This document shows positions 1 to 10,618 of a stretch of DNA of 64,000 nt, one piece after another. Within the stretch, counting starts at the first letter, position 1. The number at the start of each line of letters is the position of its first letter. Source of the DNA: Chaetomium olivaceum (Eukaryota; Ascomycota; Sordariomycetes; Sordariales; Chaetomiaceae); contig JAYWVB010000068.1 of the NCBI GenBank assembly GCA_039881045.1, positions 62,001 to 126,000 of the forward strand. Reading direction: 5' to 3'. The translations under genes were made by a program, and so were the position numbers. Under the pieces are notes generated by a model, which saw only the letters and a program-made list of their open reading frames with translations, was not told the origin of the DNA and ran no database searches.

Positions 1-1803
1 CTCGAGGCCACTCGGCAAGTGTTTGACGAATACAAGTCCACGATGGAGCTGCAGAAGGCCATGATCGAGGAGACCGAGAAGGACCGCGAGGAGACCCAGG
101 CATCCAAGGATAAGGTTGGGGAGCAGTTTGCGGCCCTGAAGAAGGACTACAAGAAGCTCCAGGGTGATCGCAAGGAGCATGAGGAGCTTCTAACCCACCA
201 GATTGCCGCCCTCGAAACCAGCAGAGACACCCTCCAGGAGCAGCGCGATAACAAGGACAAGGAAATCACCGAGTTGCTTGCCGACCGCGAGAAACTGCAA
301 AAGGAAATGGGTACCCTGACTGCTCGCGTAACTGCTACCAAGGATGAACTGAAGGCTGCCGAGGAGGAACAGCAAAAGATCAGGGATACTGCCAAGCAGG
401 AGAAGGCGGCCCTTCGAAAGGAACTCGAGGATGAACTGAAGGCTGCCGAGGAGGAGCGGCAACAGATCAGAGATGCCGCGAAGCAGGAGAAGGCAGCCCT
501 TCGGAAGGAACTTGAGGATGAACACGCGGCCGCAAAGAACCGGGCTGTTGAGTTGGAACAGCAAAATGTCGAGCTTGAGACGGCCAAGGCGCGCGTCGAG
601 CAGGAGAGGGCTGAGGTTCAAGCCAAGCTCGACACGGCTGAAGGGCAGATTGCCACACTCAACAGCCAGATCGAGGTTTTTACGGCGTCCACTGCGGACC
701 TCAACGCGACGATCGCTACTCTCGAGGAAGGCTTTTCGGCATCCAAGGCCGAAGCAGCCGGGCTTAAGATCCAGATCGAGGGCCTCGAATCCGACAAGGC
801 CGATCTACAGAAGCAGATTGAGGGCCTCAACGCCGAGAAGACCGAGATGCAGGCCCAGATCCACACTCTCAACACCGACCTCGCCGGCGCAAAGGCTGCC
901 AACGTTTCCATTGCCAGCCAGAAGCTTGACCTGGCGAACGAGATGGCTGGAGTCAGTGGCGCGCTCACCACCGCGCAGGCTGAGATCACCAAGCTCACGG
1001 CCGAAAAGGCTGCCGCGCAGGCTGCCGCAGACACCGAAGCTGCAAAGATCCCTGCATTGGAGGGCGCGAAGGCGGAACTTGTTGGCAAAGTGGTAGAGCT
1101 GGAGGGCAAGATCTCGGAGTCTGAAGCCACCATCACCGAGCTTCGTGGCAAGGTCACGGTGCTTCAGGGCGAAGCCGATAAGATCCCCGGTCTGTTCACC
1201 GAGAGGGTAGTCACCGAGAGCAAGGTTGCCGATCTTGAGAAGGAGGCCGCCTCTCTCAAAGCCAAGATTGCAGAAGTCGAGGCTGAAGCAGGCAAGCTTC
1301 CTCCACTACTGGCAGCCAAGTCGGCGCTGGAGGGCAAGGTTTCCTCGCTCGAAGACCAGATCACGCAGCTGCAATCCGAGCTCTCCAAAGACCCCGACGC
1401 CACCGCTGCGGCCCTCCGCGCCGACCTCGAAGCCAAAGGGCAAGAGATCACGCGCCGCATCGACGAGATCAACACACTCAACGCGGGCAACACTGCCCTG
1501 TCGGTCCAGCTCGGTGCCACTCAGCAACAGGTCAACAGCCTTCAAGAGTCTCTCAACAGCGTAACCCAATCCTACAACGCCGCCACCGGACAGGTCGTGG
1601 ACCTCCAACAACGTGTCGACCAGCTCGCCTCCGCCTCCCGCCGTGCCAGCCGATCCCGCACGTCGTCCCCGCAGAAAACCAAGGACAAGGACCGCGACAG
1701 CAGCAGCGGTAGGAGCAAAAAGGACAAGCACCTCATGGTCGTGCGGAACCCCGGCGACAGGGGCGCTCTGTCAGTCATGCTCCAGATCGCTGCTGCCATC
1801 TGA
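1..1803 (+). CDS. Long coiled-coil protein, C-terminal part (5' end outside window)
   Basis: The frame is open from base 1 with no in-frame ATG at the edge, so the first visible codons continue a gene from the left; the stop is TGA at 1801-1803. About 600 residues are visible. They are dominated by Glu, Lys, Gln, Ala and Leu in heptad-like order, which predicts an almost continuous coiled coil to about residue 540. A Ser/Arg/Lys-rich linker follows, then a short hydrophobic C-terminus. A 29-residue unit is duplicated in tandem (bases 343-429 and 430-516). No ATPase or motor motif is visible, so resemblance to SMC or myosin tails is compositional only. A scaffold or cytoskeletal role is possible but not shown. 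I do not recognise the family. Confidence 0.85.
   Translation, partial: LEATRQVFDEYKSTMELQKAMIEETEKDREETQASKDKVGEQFAALKKDYKKLQGDRKEHEELLTHQIAALETSRDTLQEQRDNKDKEITELLADREKLQKEMGTLTARVTATKDELKAAEEEQQKIRDTAKQEKAALRKELEDELKAAEEERQQIRDAAKQEKAALRKELEDEHAAAKNRAVELEQQNVELETAKARVEQERAEVQAKLDTAEGQIATLNSQIEVFTASTADLNATIATLEEGFSASKAEAAGLKIQIEGLESDKADLQKQIEGLNAEKTEMQAQIHTLNTDLAGAKAANVSIASQKLDLANEMAGVSGALTTAQAEITKLTAEKAAAQAAADTEAAKIPALEGAKAELVGKVVELEGKISESEATITELRGKVTVLQGEADKIPGLFTERVVTESKVADLEKEAASLKAKIAEVEAEAGKLPPLLAAKSALEGKVSSLEDQITQLQSELSKDPDATAAALRADLEAKGQEITRRIDEINTLNAGNTALSVQLGATQQQVNSLQESLNSVTQSYNAATGQVVDLQQRVDQLASASRRASRSRTSSPQKTKDKDRDSSSGRSKKDKHLMVVRNPGDRGALSVMLQIAAAI
343..516 (+). repeat. Tandem 87-bp duplication inside the coiled-coil gene
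   Basis: Two adjacent 87-bp copies, each encoding 29 residues that begin DELKAAEEE and end ALRKELE. The second copy differs by a few synonymous and conservative changes. The unit length is a multiple of three, so the frame is kept. Confidence 0.85.
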
Positions 1804-4310
1804 ACCCCCCTCCCCGGCCCCGCCCCCTCTCGCCCCTCTCTCGCCCCCTCGCCCCCCCGACACCCGTTCTCCGGACCCTCCCCTTCCTTGGTGATTATCA
1901 ACCACTAACGGGGCTTTTGGACGACAAAACAGGCAACTCATCAGGCGGTGCGACTTTAAACTGAGAAAGTCCTTGTCCGGCAGCGCCACCACGACCCCGA
2001 ACTCAAGCGCCAATTCGACACCGCGGACCTCTATGGATTCGGTTGCGTCTTCGTCCCGATCTGGAATATAAACATAATCCACCTAACGGGATGCTACGGA
2101 ACCTCGAGTCGGAGAGGCCCGCGATTTGGAAACGGCCACGCGGGGGCTTCTTTGCCCCCCCTGTCCGCCCCGGGTTTACGCGTCGGCAGGAGGACCACCA
2201 AAAGGAAGGAAGATTTTGTGCTTCGGGCTGGCTCGATTGTCTCTTTTTCTGCTGTTTTGTTTACTGTTCTGGTTCAACACTTTTCCCCGAAGCACTTCTT
2301 CCTCTTCCTTAATCGGCATTACACGCACGCATTACGCTTGTCTCTCAATGACCTGCGTTCACCACCAGTTTGTCTTCATTTGGGCGGCATTGTTAACAAA
2401 AATGGTTTTCTTTTTTTCTTTTTTTTTTTTTTTTTTTCCCTGTCTATCCTTCTACTTTCATTTTGTTTCTTTTGTTGGGATGCATTTGTTTTGAAGCGCT
2501 GCTTTTTGGGTTGGCTTTGCGTTTTATGATTGATGATGGGATTACTCCCCCTGTACAAGGACATCATGTAACGGTTTTTGCATTTTCTTTTCTCTTTTAG
2601 ACTTGTCTTGGGCGCACAGCCTCTTTGTCGTGATGGGCGATGATACCATTGGCGATTCATGACATGGGAGCAGAGGAAGCGCGCGAGGGGGATGGGATAG
2701 CGAGCATGTACAGCGATGGGGGTGCATTCTCAGGGGGCAGACACGGGTAGCATGTAATGGGGATCGGGTTATGTAATGGGAGATAGGAGTAATGGTGTAA
2801 TACGATGACGTTGGTGTTTACCTCTTGTTTTTTGGTGTTGCTGTGTCTGTGCTCGCGTGCGCCTGAGCCTTCCTCATCCTGAAGTCGAGGCTGCGCTCAA
2901 CTCCATGGAGTTGTGGTCCTTGCCTGGGCCCACCAGTAGCAGCCCAGCTTCACCACCCTTGCTTCTGGATGGGCCTTTTTGTTCGGCTGGCTTCCCACTG
3001 GTCAGCCCGCCGACGAATGAAAGGCATGACCTGAGACCGCCTTTCTGGCTCCCCCAATTAGCCGACGGGTACGCCACCATTGGCTGCGTCGAACAACGAG
3101 AGAACACCAACCCCCTAGCATCAACACGAACATACTCGGGGTCCCAGCTCGCGTCAACTTCGATATCCCCACGTGTGGCCTCCTCACTTGGACAACTCCT
3201 GGCTAAGTGGGCCATGGGATCAATCCGTCGCCCTGAGCATCGTCGTGGCATCCCAACGCGGCAAAGCCTGGGCCGTTCGGGATGCACGGGGGCTGGCGGC
3301 GTTGACGGACGCTCTCGCTCCGGTCTTGTTCGTTTTCCGTCAACATACTAGTACCATGCCGATTGCTACATACAGCAGCGGAATCAATGGAACGGAAGCG
3401 GCCACGTCTTTCTGCGCCGGATGTATCAGGGGGGGTTGGACTGGGCATGAAGGCGGTGTGGCTGTATGTATGGGCTTGGACATGCATCGTGGTTGCAGGC
3501 CATGCATGGATGTACATGGGTGTTGTCGTCGGAGTCCGGGGTGGTTTGTGCCAGCATTGCTGGGGTAATTAGACGGACATATGTCGATAAGGTATGTGTC
3601 TGCTTTTGGTGGATGAGGTGGTGTCTTTTGAAAGGGGTGGGATTAGAAACCAGGTCATAAATACTGAGTTGTCCGAGACTCGAGGCCAACATCAACCAGC
3701 TCGCTTAGGTTGCTTTTGTATTTATTCTCATTGAACTCGTGGCTGATTCTTGTGGCCCGGCTGGGTTGATGCTGGGTCACCATTCGATTACGGAGGACTT
3801 TGATTTTGCTGCCTTCTGATTCTGCCCACATGCATTGTGTTCTGGGGCGTAGATTCTGAATGTGATAGAGATCAATACTGTCAAGTCAAAGTGTGATTGT
3901 TTGACTCATGAGAGGGTACTTGATCCACTAAAACGAGATGGCTACAACACCAAGTGGTCTGCATGATTTCTGTGAGAATATGTGCTGGAAGCAGCCCCTG
4001 TCTCTGGTTTGGTCCACGACAGGGCTGCGGTGTCACAAAAGGGCGAGAAGGTGTGGTGTCACAGCAGCATCCTTGTCAAACCACGTTGCTCGATGTGCAT
4101 GATGTGGATCTGGGACCATGAAAAGCAACGCCCACTTAGGGCTTACCGGGGGGCACGCAATGCAGAGGTCCGATTGAGGGAGCAAACAAGTAATCAATCG
4201 TGGTATTACCTGAGATGATTAAACTCTACGTTATTCATCGAAGCCAAGCCGAACGCCATTTTCCCCATGTCCTTCCTCATCCCAGGTTCCTAAGCCATGT
4301 GTGTGTGTGC
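1804..4310. other. Intergenic, 2.5 kb, no supported gene
   Basis: The region begins with the 3' flank of the coiled-coil gene, which is C-rich and then T-rich and includes a poly-T tract around 2409-2438. Open frames here are short, lack ATG starts or have low-complexity composition, and none looks like a conserved protein. No RNA gene was recognised. Confidence 0.5.
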
Positions 4311-5110
4311 TTACTTCTGCTCCCAGAAGAGGTCCACCGACTTGCCCTCTAACCACTTCTCCATCTCGCCGTACATGCGGGTGAACAGCTCGCCACCGGC
4401 AGTGGGTAGATCGAGGTCGATCTGGTAACCAAGACGGGCCTGGGCGGCACCGAGGTACTTGTAGCCGGTAGGGATCTTCTCTAGCTCTTCCTTGGAGAAG
4501 ACGGGAGCAGTGCGGCCATCGGCGGGGACAACCTTGTCCTTCTCGTAGAACAGCTTGACGTACTTTGCCTTCCACTGCTTGGTTTCAGCGTTCTTCTCGC
4601 AGAAGAAGATGAAGCGACAGTCGCAGTCGACGTCGAACTCGGCGGTCTCGGTGTCGGGAGAGGCACCATTGCCACCAGTGGTGGGGTTGAACTTGAAGCG
4701 GTGCGTGATGGTGGCCTTCATCTTGCCGATGGCGCGGTTGTTGTTGCTGGCCAGCTCGACCAGAGTGCCGCACTCACGGTGCATGATGAAAACGCCCTTC
4801 TCCTTGCCGGCCTTGGAGATAGCAATGAAGTCATCGACATGCTGGGGACCGCTCCAGGCTGATCAATCGTGGAGTGGTCAGTCGGAGCGTACTCGACTGA
4901 AAAAAGGGAAGATCAGGGAAGATCAGGCTTACTGGTCCAGACGGTGGCATCCTCGGTAAAGAGATCGCGGTAGTTCTGCCACTCAGAGGCGTCACGATAC
5001 ACAGGCCAGCCCTTGCAGAGCTCAGAGACAGCAAGGCGGTCGCTGAGATCGTTGGCAGTGCCGTTGATGTGCGAATAGCACTTGGTGTGGGGGTCGATAG
5101 GAGAAGTCAT
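4311..5110 (-). CDS. SnoaL-like / NTF2-fold protein
   Basis: Two exons, 4933-5110 and 4311-4858, joined across a 74-nt GT-AG intron (4859-4932), give about 241 residues. The start is the ATG at 5110; in-frame codons further upstream are not ATG. The N-terminal half carries the pattern of SnoaL-like domains, an alpha helix followed by a Y..LF..DA-type segment (YRDLFTEDATVW). The centre has a conserved MHRECGTLVE stretch and an acidic, Cys-containing strand (DVDCDCRFIFFCEK). The NTF2 fold covers cyclases, dehydratases and non-enzymatic binding proteins, so the reaction cannot be assigned. There is no signal peptide, so a cytosolic location is inferred. Confidence 0.85.
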
Positions 5111-6620
5111 GATGAATTTGGAGGTGACACTGCTTGGGATGTTGTCGTTCAAGTCTCAGGATAGCTCGAATGGTTGGGCTGGGGAATGGAGAAGAAGAGA
5201 GATGAAGGGATGAACCGGGAGAAGTGGTGGTGGGAAAGTGAAGGGTGTTTGAGTTTTCACATGGAAACAAAAAGGGTTTTCTTTGTGTGCCGGAATATTC
5301 AAATTTTCACCGCCGAACACCCTGATCGCTCAGGTCCTGCCCGCTCTTTCCCAGCTGCTTTATCGTTACTGACCGTCATATTCGTAGTTCGGACTGAAGC
5401 CTGCTCTGACCCGCTAGCGCGCCCTTTCGGCTCTACCTTTTCGGCCCAGCATTGCCGACCATACCCGTGTAGGGAAGGAGGCAGAGGGGAGTGTGAGGCC
5501 AGGAGGAAGGCGTTTGTTTGACATGGCGCTTTGATGCCGGTCCAGGAGAGATTTTACCTTGACTGGCACAGTGTAAATGGCAAGGATGGAAGGGGGTAAA
5601 TTTTGTGTTTTCAAGCTTTCAGGCTTGCTGCAGGTTGCATGACCCGAGCAGGTGAAAGGATCCAGAGACCCACTCCACTGTTAACCTGCTGGCTGGTAAA
5701 TTGACCTCGTGGTACGGGTAGATCGAGGATCTTGGTTGTCTTTTGCTTTTCTTGTTGAGATCGGACTTTCTCAAACCGAGGAAGACCTGAGAATTGCGAT
5801 ATCTGGGTTCAATGTGTGACAGGACAGTGGTCTTTCCTCTGCTGTATTCACACTAGCGCTCGGTCATCTGCCGAGCTGCGGTGAGCAGAGCCGCCATGCC
5901 ATTGGGCTGCCGTGCACACTGGACCTGCACCATGTCAGAGGCATCCTGCAGGTACGCCCCTGCTTCATGTGCACCAGCTACTGTATGGTGGGGATACTGG
6001 ATTGGGGCATTCTTTGAGCATCGAATTCCATGTTCGCTTGCCTACCTTCATCATTTTGCTTAGTCGGGTTGGCTTGGTTGTGGGTGGCGCCTTTTAGTCC
6101 TCCTTATTTTTCACTGATCAACAACACGTCTCGAAGATCCCCTTCACCGCCAGCGCCAGCCTTGGTACAGATAACACACCCCGGTCAAGCAACCGGACTG
6201 CTGGGACTGCTCCTGTTTCCCGAGTGTTTCCGATTCCCACTTCACCCCTTGCACATTGTACGTAAAGCGGTCTGATGTTTGGTGGTTCCAGACCTAACTT
6301 GGGCCAAGTTCGCCTCGCCTTGACAGAGAGCGGTGAAGAGAGACTGAGGATTTTAGGATGGGCTTGAGAGTTTTTCCCTTTTGTCTTTTTTTGAAATTCA
6401 TCTTGTTGCTATTGCTTCTTGTGTTCCAGGTTGTTGCATTCAGGGGAAAGTTGTGAGGGTTAGGGTTTTTGGGTTGCCCTCCATTCCTGGAAATGCCCCG
6501 AAAGCCCTTGCTTCGGTACATTTCCCTTACCTGACCCTTGTTGCCCCTCGTATCCCACTGCAGTGCATCTGCATCGCATCCCTTCTGACACAATCCCCAA
6601 CCCCGACATCGCCGCCCATC
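5111..6620. other. Intergenic, divergent 5' regions of the SnoaL-like and thioredoxin genes
   Basis: About 1.5 kb separates two divergent start codons. It is pyrimidine-rich near the thioredoxin start. Open frames inside are short and of low coding quality. It presumably holds both promoters; no specific site is claimed. Confidence 0.5.
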
Positions 6621-7007
6621 ATGGCCGAACCAATCCATGTTGCATCGCACAGCGAATTCGACTCGCTCTTGGCGACCACGAGATACGTCATCGTCGACTT
6701 TTACGCCGACTGGTGCGGGCCTTGCAAGCAGATTGCGCCGCACTTCCTCAGGATGGCCTCGACATTCTCCATCCCCGGCTTCCTCGCCTTCGCCAAGGTG
6801 GATGTCGACAGGGTCGCGTCCGTAGCCCAGAAGTACCAAGTCGCCGCCATGCCCACTTTCATGTTCTTCAAAGAAGGAAAGCAGGTTGCCGTCAACGGCA
6901 ATGTCACGATACAAGGCGCCAACTTGCCGACCTTGACGCAGGCGGTCGAGAAGATGGGGAGGCTCGCCAAGGAAAAAGCCGCCGCCGCCGCCGCGGGAAG
7001 TTCTTAG
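6621..7007 (+). CDS. Thioredoxin
   Basis: 128 residues, close to the usual thioredoxin length plus a short Ala-rich tail. The ATG at 6621 gives a normal N-terminus; the longer open frame upstream has a composition unlike thioredoxins. The active site WCGPCK places the redox cysteines at about residues 32 and 35, after the VDFYADW strand. The cis-Pro motif MPTF is near residue 78. Thioredoxins reduce disulfides in target proteins and are themselves reduced by thioredoxin reductase. No signal or clear transit peptide is present, so a cytosolic location is likely. No intron is needed. The AAAAAAGSS-like tail lies beyond the fold. Confidence 0.93.
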   Translation: MAEPIHVASHSEFDSLLATTRYVIVDFYADWCGPCKQIAPHFLRMASTFSIPGFLAFAKVDVDRVASVAQKYQVAAMPTFMFFKEGKQVAVNGNVTIQGANLPTLTQAVEKMGRLAKEKAAAAAAGSS

Positions 7008-7515
7008 GCCTGGGTGAAGATGGCGAATCGGGACCAGAGGAAGATTACATTGCGACGAAGGAGGGTCTAAGGGTCCCGGCGCATACACACAAAAGATACC
7101 CTTCGTTAGTTGGCGGATGCAATCTTGAGTTGTCGCGTCGCAACGAGGCTGGCATATTGACAATAGAACACTCGTCGTCTTGTCGGCTGTCCATTTCCCA
7201 CCCGCTCAGATTTGGTATCGTCACGGCCGGTTAGTGACTGGGAAGAAGTTCGTTGCGGGTTGCGCAGGAACTGTTCCAGATCCGGATCGCCCCCCAGGCC
7301 AAGGTGATGTCATACCGCAAGGACAATGCTCCATCCTTCATCATGTCCAGTGGTTGAATAGTCGGCCCAGTCGTCGCCATCATCGCTCGATCGCGCCACG
7401 GACCATCGATGTCAACTTTCGCTTCTTCTTTCTGCCCAACATATTCAGAATCTCCACTCGATAACAACAGCCTTTTGACAGACCGCGCGAGATTACCTAC
7501 GTCCTCATCAATACA

Positions 7516-7863
7516 ATGTCTGAACGTCCCGCTAAACGACCGGAAATGGAACAACGGCGAGCAAGCGACTCGGTTGTCGACAGCGGAACCCAGACGGAAG
7601 ACGAACAACTATTAGGGGAGCAGGACATAGGCCTTTCGAGAACCCGGAGTCTCAGCCGCCACCGGCAGCTTACGCAGAGACCAGCTGCTCGAGATGCTCA
7701 GGCTCGCCAGGTTACGCGACGACCAGGCCAGGCGATGGCAGCACAACATGATCCGGACCGCGGTGGTGCTCCTGCAGTCAGGTTGGACATGGACCTGGAC
7801 GTCGATATCAATATGCATGCCAAGATAAAGGGTGAAATTGAGCTGTCCATCCTGTATGTCTGA
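7516..7863 (+). CDS. Small conserved-looking hypothetical protein
   Basis: The ATG at 7516 opens a frame of up to 115 residues. The first part is Arg/Gln-rich and probably disordered. The last part alternates Asp with hydrophobic residues (LDMDLDVDINMHAKIKGEIE), a pattern I associate with small conserved fungal proteins of unknown function. The frame reaches a stop at once through a GTATGT, a good intron donor at about 7857. The true end may therefore be spliced onto a short last exon, and the last two or three residues are uncertain. Its role is unknown. Confidence 0.5.
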   Translation: MSERPAKRPEMEQRRASDSVVDSGTQTEDEQLLGEQDIGLSRTRSLSRHRQLTQRPAARDAQARQVTRRPGQAMAAQHDPDRGGAPAVRLDMDLDVDINMHAKIKGEIELSILYV

Positions 7864-8341
7864 TTTCTTTCGCACCGAGTGGTTGGAGGCCTGAAGCTGA
7901 TGTCTGAAGTGACTCGGAACAAGCCAGCCGACAGCGACACGCAAAACAACATTAGTCGACACGTGCTGCGGTCTATCGCGAATCGAGCGGGTTGTCGACA
8001 AAACGTTGAATACAAGGCACATGGTTCAATTTGCGGGGTGGTGGTAGTGGCGGTGCTGTTTCGGTCACCTGGTCACGCGACGCAGTAGACTGATCGGACA
8101 ACCGTCACACCTCACACCCACGAGTTGTGCGCATCGCGTGGAGGAACGAACGGAATATTCAGGGCAGAATAAAATCTGGGACGCCGCTCAGTGCGCTTCA
8201 CCGGCGCCGTTGAAGTCACCCACCAAGAGATTATTCTTCCCCCCAGTTTCTGCCGTCGCATCTCTTCCCGTCGATTTCCTCGTCATCCAAACCAAGCGTT
8301 TAGTAGGCCGAATAATACCCAGCGCTCGCCAAACGTTCAAA

Positions 8342-9346
8342 ATGCCATCCTCGCGCCGCTCGCGGCCCCGGTCATCAGAGGGGAAGGACTCAAAAGTACC
8401 TCCTGAGATTCTCCATCAGCTCGGCCGCGCCGTCCTTTCCTACTCGCTAAAGAAACTGAGCGAGCAAAAGGAGCAAAAGGCCGCTTCCAAATCTCGATCA
8501 CAAAGTACCCGCCGCAAATCCAGTCGCAGCAAGCCCCGGGAACCCTCCTCCGCCAGCAAAAGCGGCAGCAGCCGCGATCTGCCCCGCAGCGACAGCGGCG
8601 ACATGCATGCGCTCGTCAGCCAGCTCGCGGTCGGCGTCTTCGCCTTTGGAATCCGCGCCCTCATCCGGCGCCGGAAGGAAGCCAAGAAGAAGGCGACTGC
8701 GGCTGCGGCGCAAGCTGGCGCCCGGTCCGTCTCCGGAGAGTCAGGAGGAGTCGGGGATAAGAAAGCCGGCGCTGGCGCTGTCGACACGGAGCTGTCGGCC
8801 GCCCTGGACAGCGTCACCCAGGAGTTGCAGGGCGCGTCCGACTCGATCAGGCGGCTGGCCCATTCTGCACCGCCAACGTCGCACCGGGACTGCATGGTCC
8901 GGGACGCTCTGGTGGCGGACGCGGACCGCCTAAGCGGGTCACTCGCGAACGTGCAAGCGAGTATTCACAACATGAAGAATCTGCATCCCGGTTTGGAACA
9001 GGGGCGGCGGAGTCGACAGCAGAGCGAGAAAGGGAAGGGACGGACAGAGATAAGGGAGAGGGACGGACCGAGGGAGAGACGATCAGAGGGGTTCAGGGAA
9101 AGGGTTGGAGTAGGCCGCCGAACAGAAGAGGGCATGTCAAGGAGCAGGGGAATACCGAGGGAAGAGGAAGGCAGGATGAGGAGTAGGAGGGTAGATTTGA
9201 CAAGAGAAGAGGAGAGGGATGAGGGGTACCGGCGTCACAGGGAGCATTGGACCCGTGTCCAACCTGGAGAACGGCATGGGCACCGTCGCAAGCGAGACGA
9301 GGAGGAGGTACAGCGGGGTCGCCGGCCCGAGCCAGTATACCGATGA
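8342..9346 (+). CDS. Basic Arg/Ser-rich protein with one hydrophobic helix, function unknown
   Basis: The ATG at 8342 has an A-rich context (CAAAATG); the open frame upstream lacks ATG, so this start is preferred. The 334-residue product is very rich in Arg, Ser, Glu and Lys. Around residues 85-105 lies a hydrophobic, helix-forming segment (SQLAVGVFAFGIRALI) followed by a strongly basic stretch, which could be a membrane-peripheral or membrane-spanning helix. The region after it may form helices. The last 100 residues are a charged, probably disordered tail. I recognise no domain. No intron is needed. Confidence 0.65.
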   Translation: MPSSRRSRPRSSEGKDSKVPPEILHQLGRAVLSYSLKKLSEQKEQKAASKSRSQSTRRKSSRSKPREPSSASKSGSSRDLPRSDSGDMHALVSQLAVGVFAFGIRALIRRRKEAKKKATAAAAQAGARSVSGESGGVGDKKAGAGAVDTELSAALDSVTQELQGASDSIRRLAHSAPPTSHRDCMVRDALVADADRLSGSLANVQASIHNMKNLHPGLEQGRRSRQQSEKGKGRTEIRERDGPRERRSEGFRERVGVGRRTEEGMSRSRGIPREEEGRMRSRRVDLTREEERDEGYRRHREHWTRVQPGERHGHRRKRDEEEVQRGRRPEPVYR

Positions 9347-9577
9347 CGGGTTCTCCCCGGCACCCCCGATTCGACCCCCCAGCATCCAGGACTCAAATTC
9401 CGGATCGTGTAGCCTGCTCGGGCCCCGTCCCGCCAGCGGCGCCCTTCCCCGGGGCCCACATCCCAAATTAGCCCCCGAGCCGCAACCCGCCAGACCCGCT
9501 TAGGACCAGCCCTAACCACGACCTCCACCTCGTCCCCACCACATCACCACCAATATCCCTGGCGCCCTCCATCAACA

Positions 9578-9659
9578 GCCCGCATGGCTCAGTGGGAGAG
9601 CGTGTCACTAGTACATCTAGGCAATGACAAGGTCGTCAGTTCGATTCTGGCTGTGGGCA
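9578..9659 (+). tRNA. tRNA-Thr(AGU) with a short anticodon-loop intron
   Basis: A full cloverleaf can be folded by eye. The acceptor stem is GCCCGCA with TGTGGGC, including one G-U pair. The D-arm is GCTC/GAGC, with GG in the loop. The anticodon stem is TGTCA/TGACA. The variable loop has 5 nt. The T-arm is GTCAG-TTCGATT-CTGGC and the discriminator is A. The anticodon loop is 17 nt; taking AGT as the anticodon at 9610-9612 leaves about 10 nt (9614-9623) as an intron after position 37, the canonical place. The mature tRNA would be 72 nt. A34 would be edited to inosine to read ACU/ACC/ACA (general knowledge). Confidence 0.9.
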
Positions 9660-10108
9660 AAGTCCAAGGGAGACAAGGGTCGCATCACTTTTGCTGGGGT
9701 GCTCTTTTACTTTTTTTGCCACTGCAGTCAGGGTATTGTTGTCATTTTGCTGGTTGTCCACATGGATAAGTAGAAACCAATGGCTTTGCAATTGACCGCG
9801 CGTGATGACGGGGGTGCTCATGGCGCCCCCTCTGTTTTTATATACATACATGCATAGGATTTCTACTCGATTCCCACGTTTCCCTGTAGCCTCTCCAACG
9901 TTGCTGTGTCTCCGAATAGTACATAAATACATTCAATACCCCTGCCCTAACCTAGAAGAAGAAGCCCCTTCCTCCAAACGTACACCGGGCAGCTGAGCCG
10001 ACCAACGTCGCCGTAGCCCCAGACCTGCCACTACTCAACGCCCCACCCATTGCAAGCCAACCAAGCTCACTAAACCCCCTCCCCAACACCACCGGCACAA
10101 ACCCGACT
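9660..10108. other. Intergenic between the tRNA and the Ser-His membrane protein gene
   Basis: About 450 bp, T-rich immediately after the tRNA (a T run near 9705-9718 could serve as a Pol III terminator, though it is about 50 bp downstream). No coding signal is convincing. Confidence 0.45.
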
Positions 10109-10618
10109 TCAGGGTGTCCCCTTTGTCGAGTGTGACTGCGACTGCGAGTGCGAGTGCGAGTGCGAGTGCGAGTGCGAGTGCGAGTGCGAGTGCGAGTGCG
10201 AGGCCCTCGACCCCCTCCTCGACGACGACGAGCCTTTCCCACCACTCCGCACGCGAATGGACCGGTGGTAGCGCCAGACAAAGTAGAAGAACCCCGCGAG
10301 GAACACGGCCATCAGCACGCCGACGATGGCGCCGATGGTTGCGTTTTGGGTCTGCATCGACGAGGAGGAGGCTGCGTCGCGGGCTTGTGCTAGTGCCGGC
10401 CTTCTTGGTGCACGTGGTGGGGTTAGGGTGGGTTGCGAGGCGGCATGGTTGTGGGTGTCTTTGGCAAGATGATAATGGGGATCACGAGAGGGGTGTTGTT
10501 GGGGTTGGTGTATTCCGGGTTGGGGAGGGTCGCGCGACCCGGGGGGACGGGTGATGATGTCGGTTACCGCGGGGCTAGTGGCCGGGGCCGGGACGGGAGG
10601 GAGCCGTGGGATGTACAT
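10109..10618 (-). CDS. Single-pass membrane protein with a Ser-His repeat tail
   Basis: The ATG at 10618 gives 169 residues. The first 90 residues are Pro-rich and His-rich and likely extracytoplasmic or disordered. A clear transmembrane helix follows (about residues 94-115, ATIGAIVGVLMAVFLAGFF), then a basic stop-transfer stretch (WRYHRSIRVR). The C-terminus is Ser/Arg and then about ten Ser-His dipeptides encoded by a hexanucleotide repeat, ending at a TGA. This resembles a family of small fungal one-TM proteins with basic C-termini and no known function. The exact C-terminus is uncertain because repeat length can vary and a splice near the end cannot be excluded. Confidence 0.65.
   Translation of the reverse strand: MYIPRLPPVPAPATSPAVTDIITRPPGSRDPPQPGIHQPQQHPSRDPHYHLAKDTHNHAASQPTLTPPRAPRRPALAQARDAASSSSMQTQNATIGAIVGVLMAVFLAGFFYFVWRYHRSIRVRSGGKGSSSSRRGSRASHSHSHSHSHSHSHSHSHSQSQSHSTKGTP
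10133..10202. repeat. Hexanucleotide microsatellite (TGCGAG)n
   Basis: Ten perfect TGCGAG units (10143-10202) are preceded by degenerate copies. The minus strand lies in the reading frame of the membrane protein and encodes alternating Ser and His. All six frames of the unit lack stop codons, so unit gain or loss changes length without breaking the frame. A much shorter related run occurs near 30380-30403. Confidence 0.95.

Noticed and set aside
147..621. Long minus-strand frames opposite the coiled-coil gene
   Set aside because: They are Ser/Leu-rich mirror images of the repetitive Glu/Lys codons on the plus strand and have no independent coding signal.
2409..2438. Poly-T tract as a retroelement tail
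   Set aside because: No target-site duplication or element body was seen next to it; it is more likely simple sequence in the 3' flank.
2857..3351. 164-residue plus-strand frame
   Set aside because: It starts at a non-ATG codon, has low-complexity Pro/Ser composition and no conserved motif.
9952..10281. Arg-Thr repeat protein on the minus strand
   Set aside because: It is another frame of the TGCGAG hexanucleotide. The Ser-His frame continues into a membrane protein with a clear helix and is preferred.
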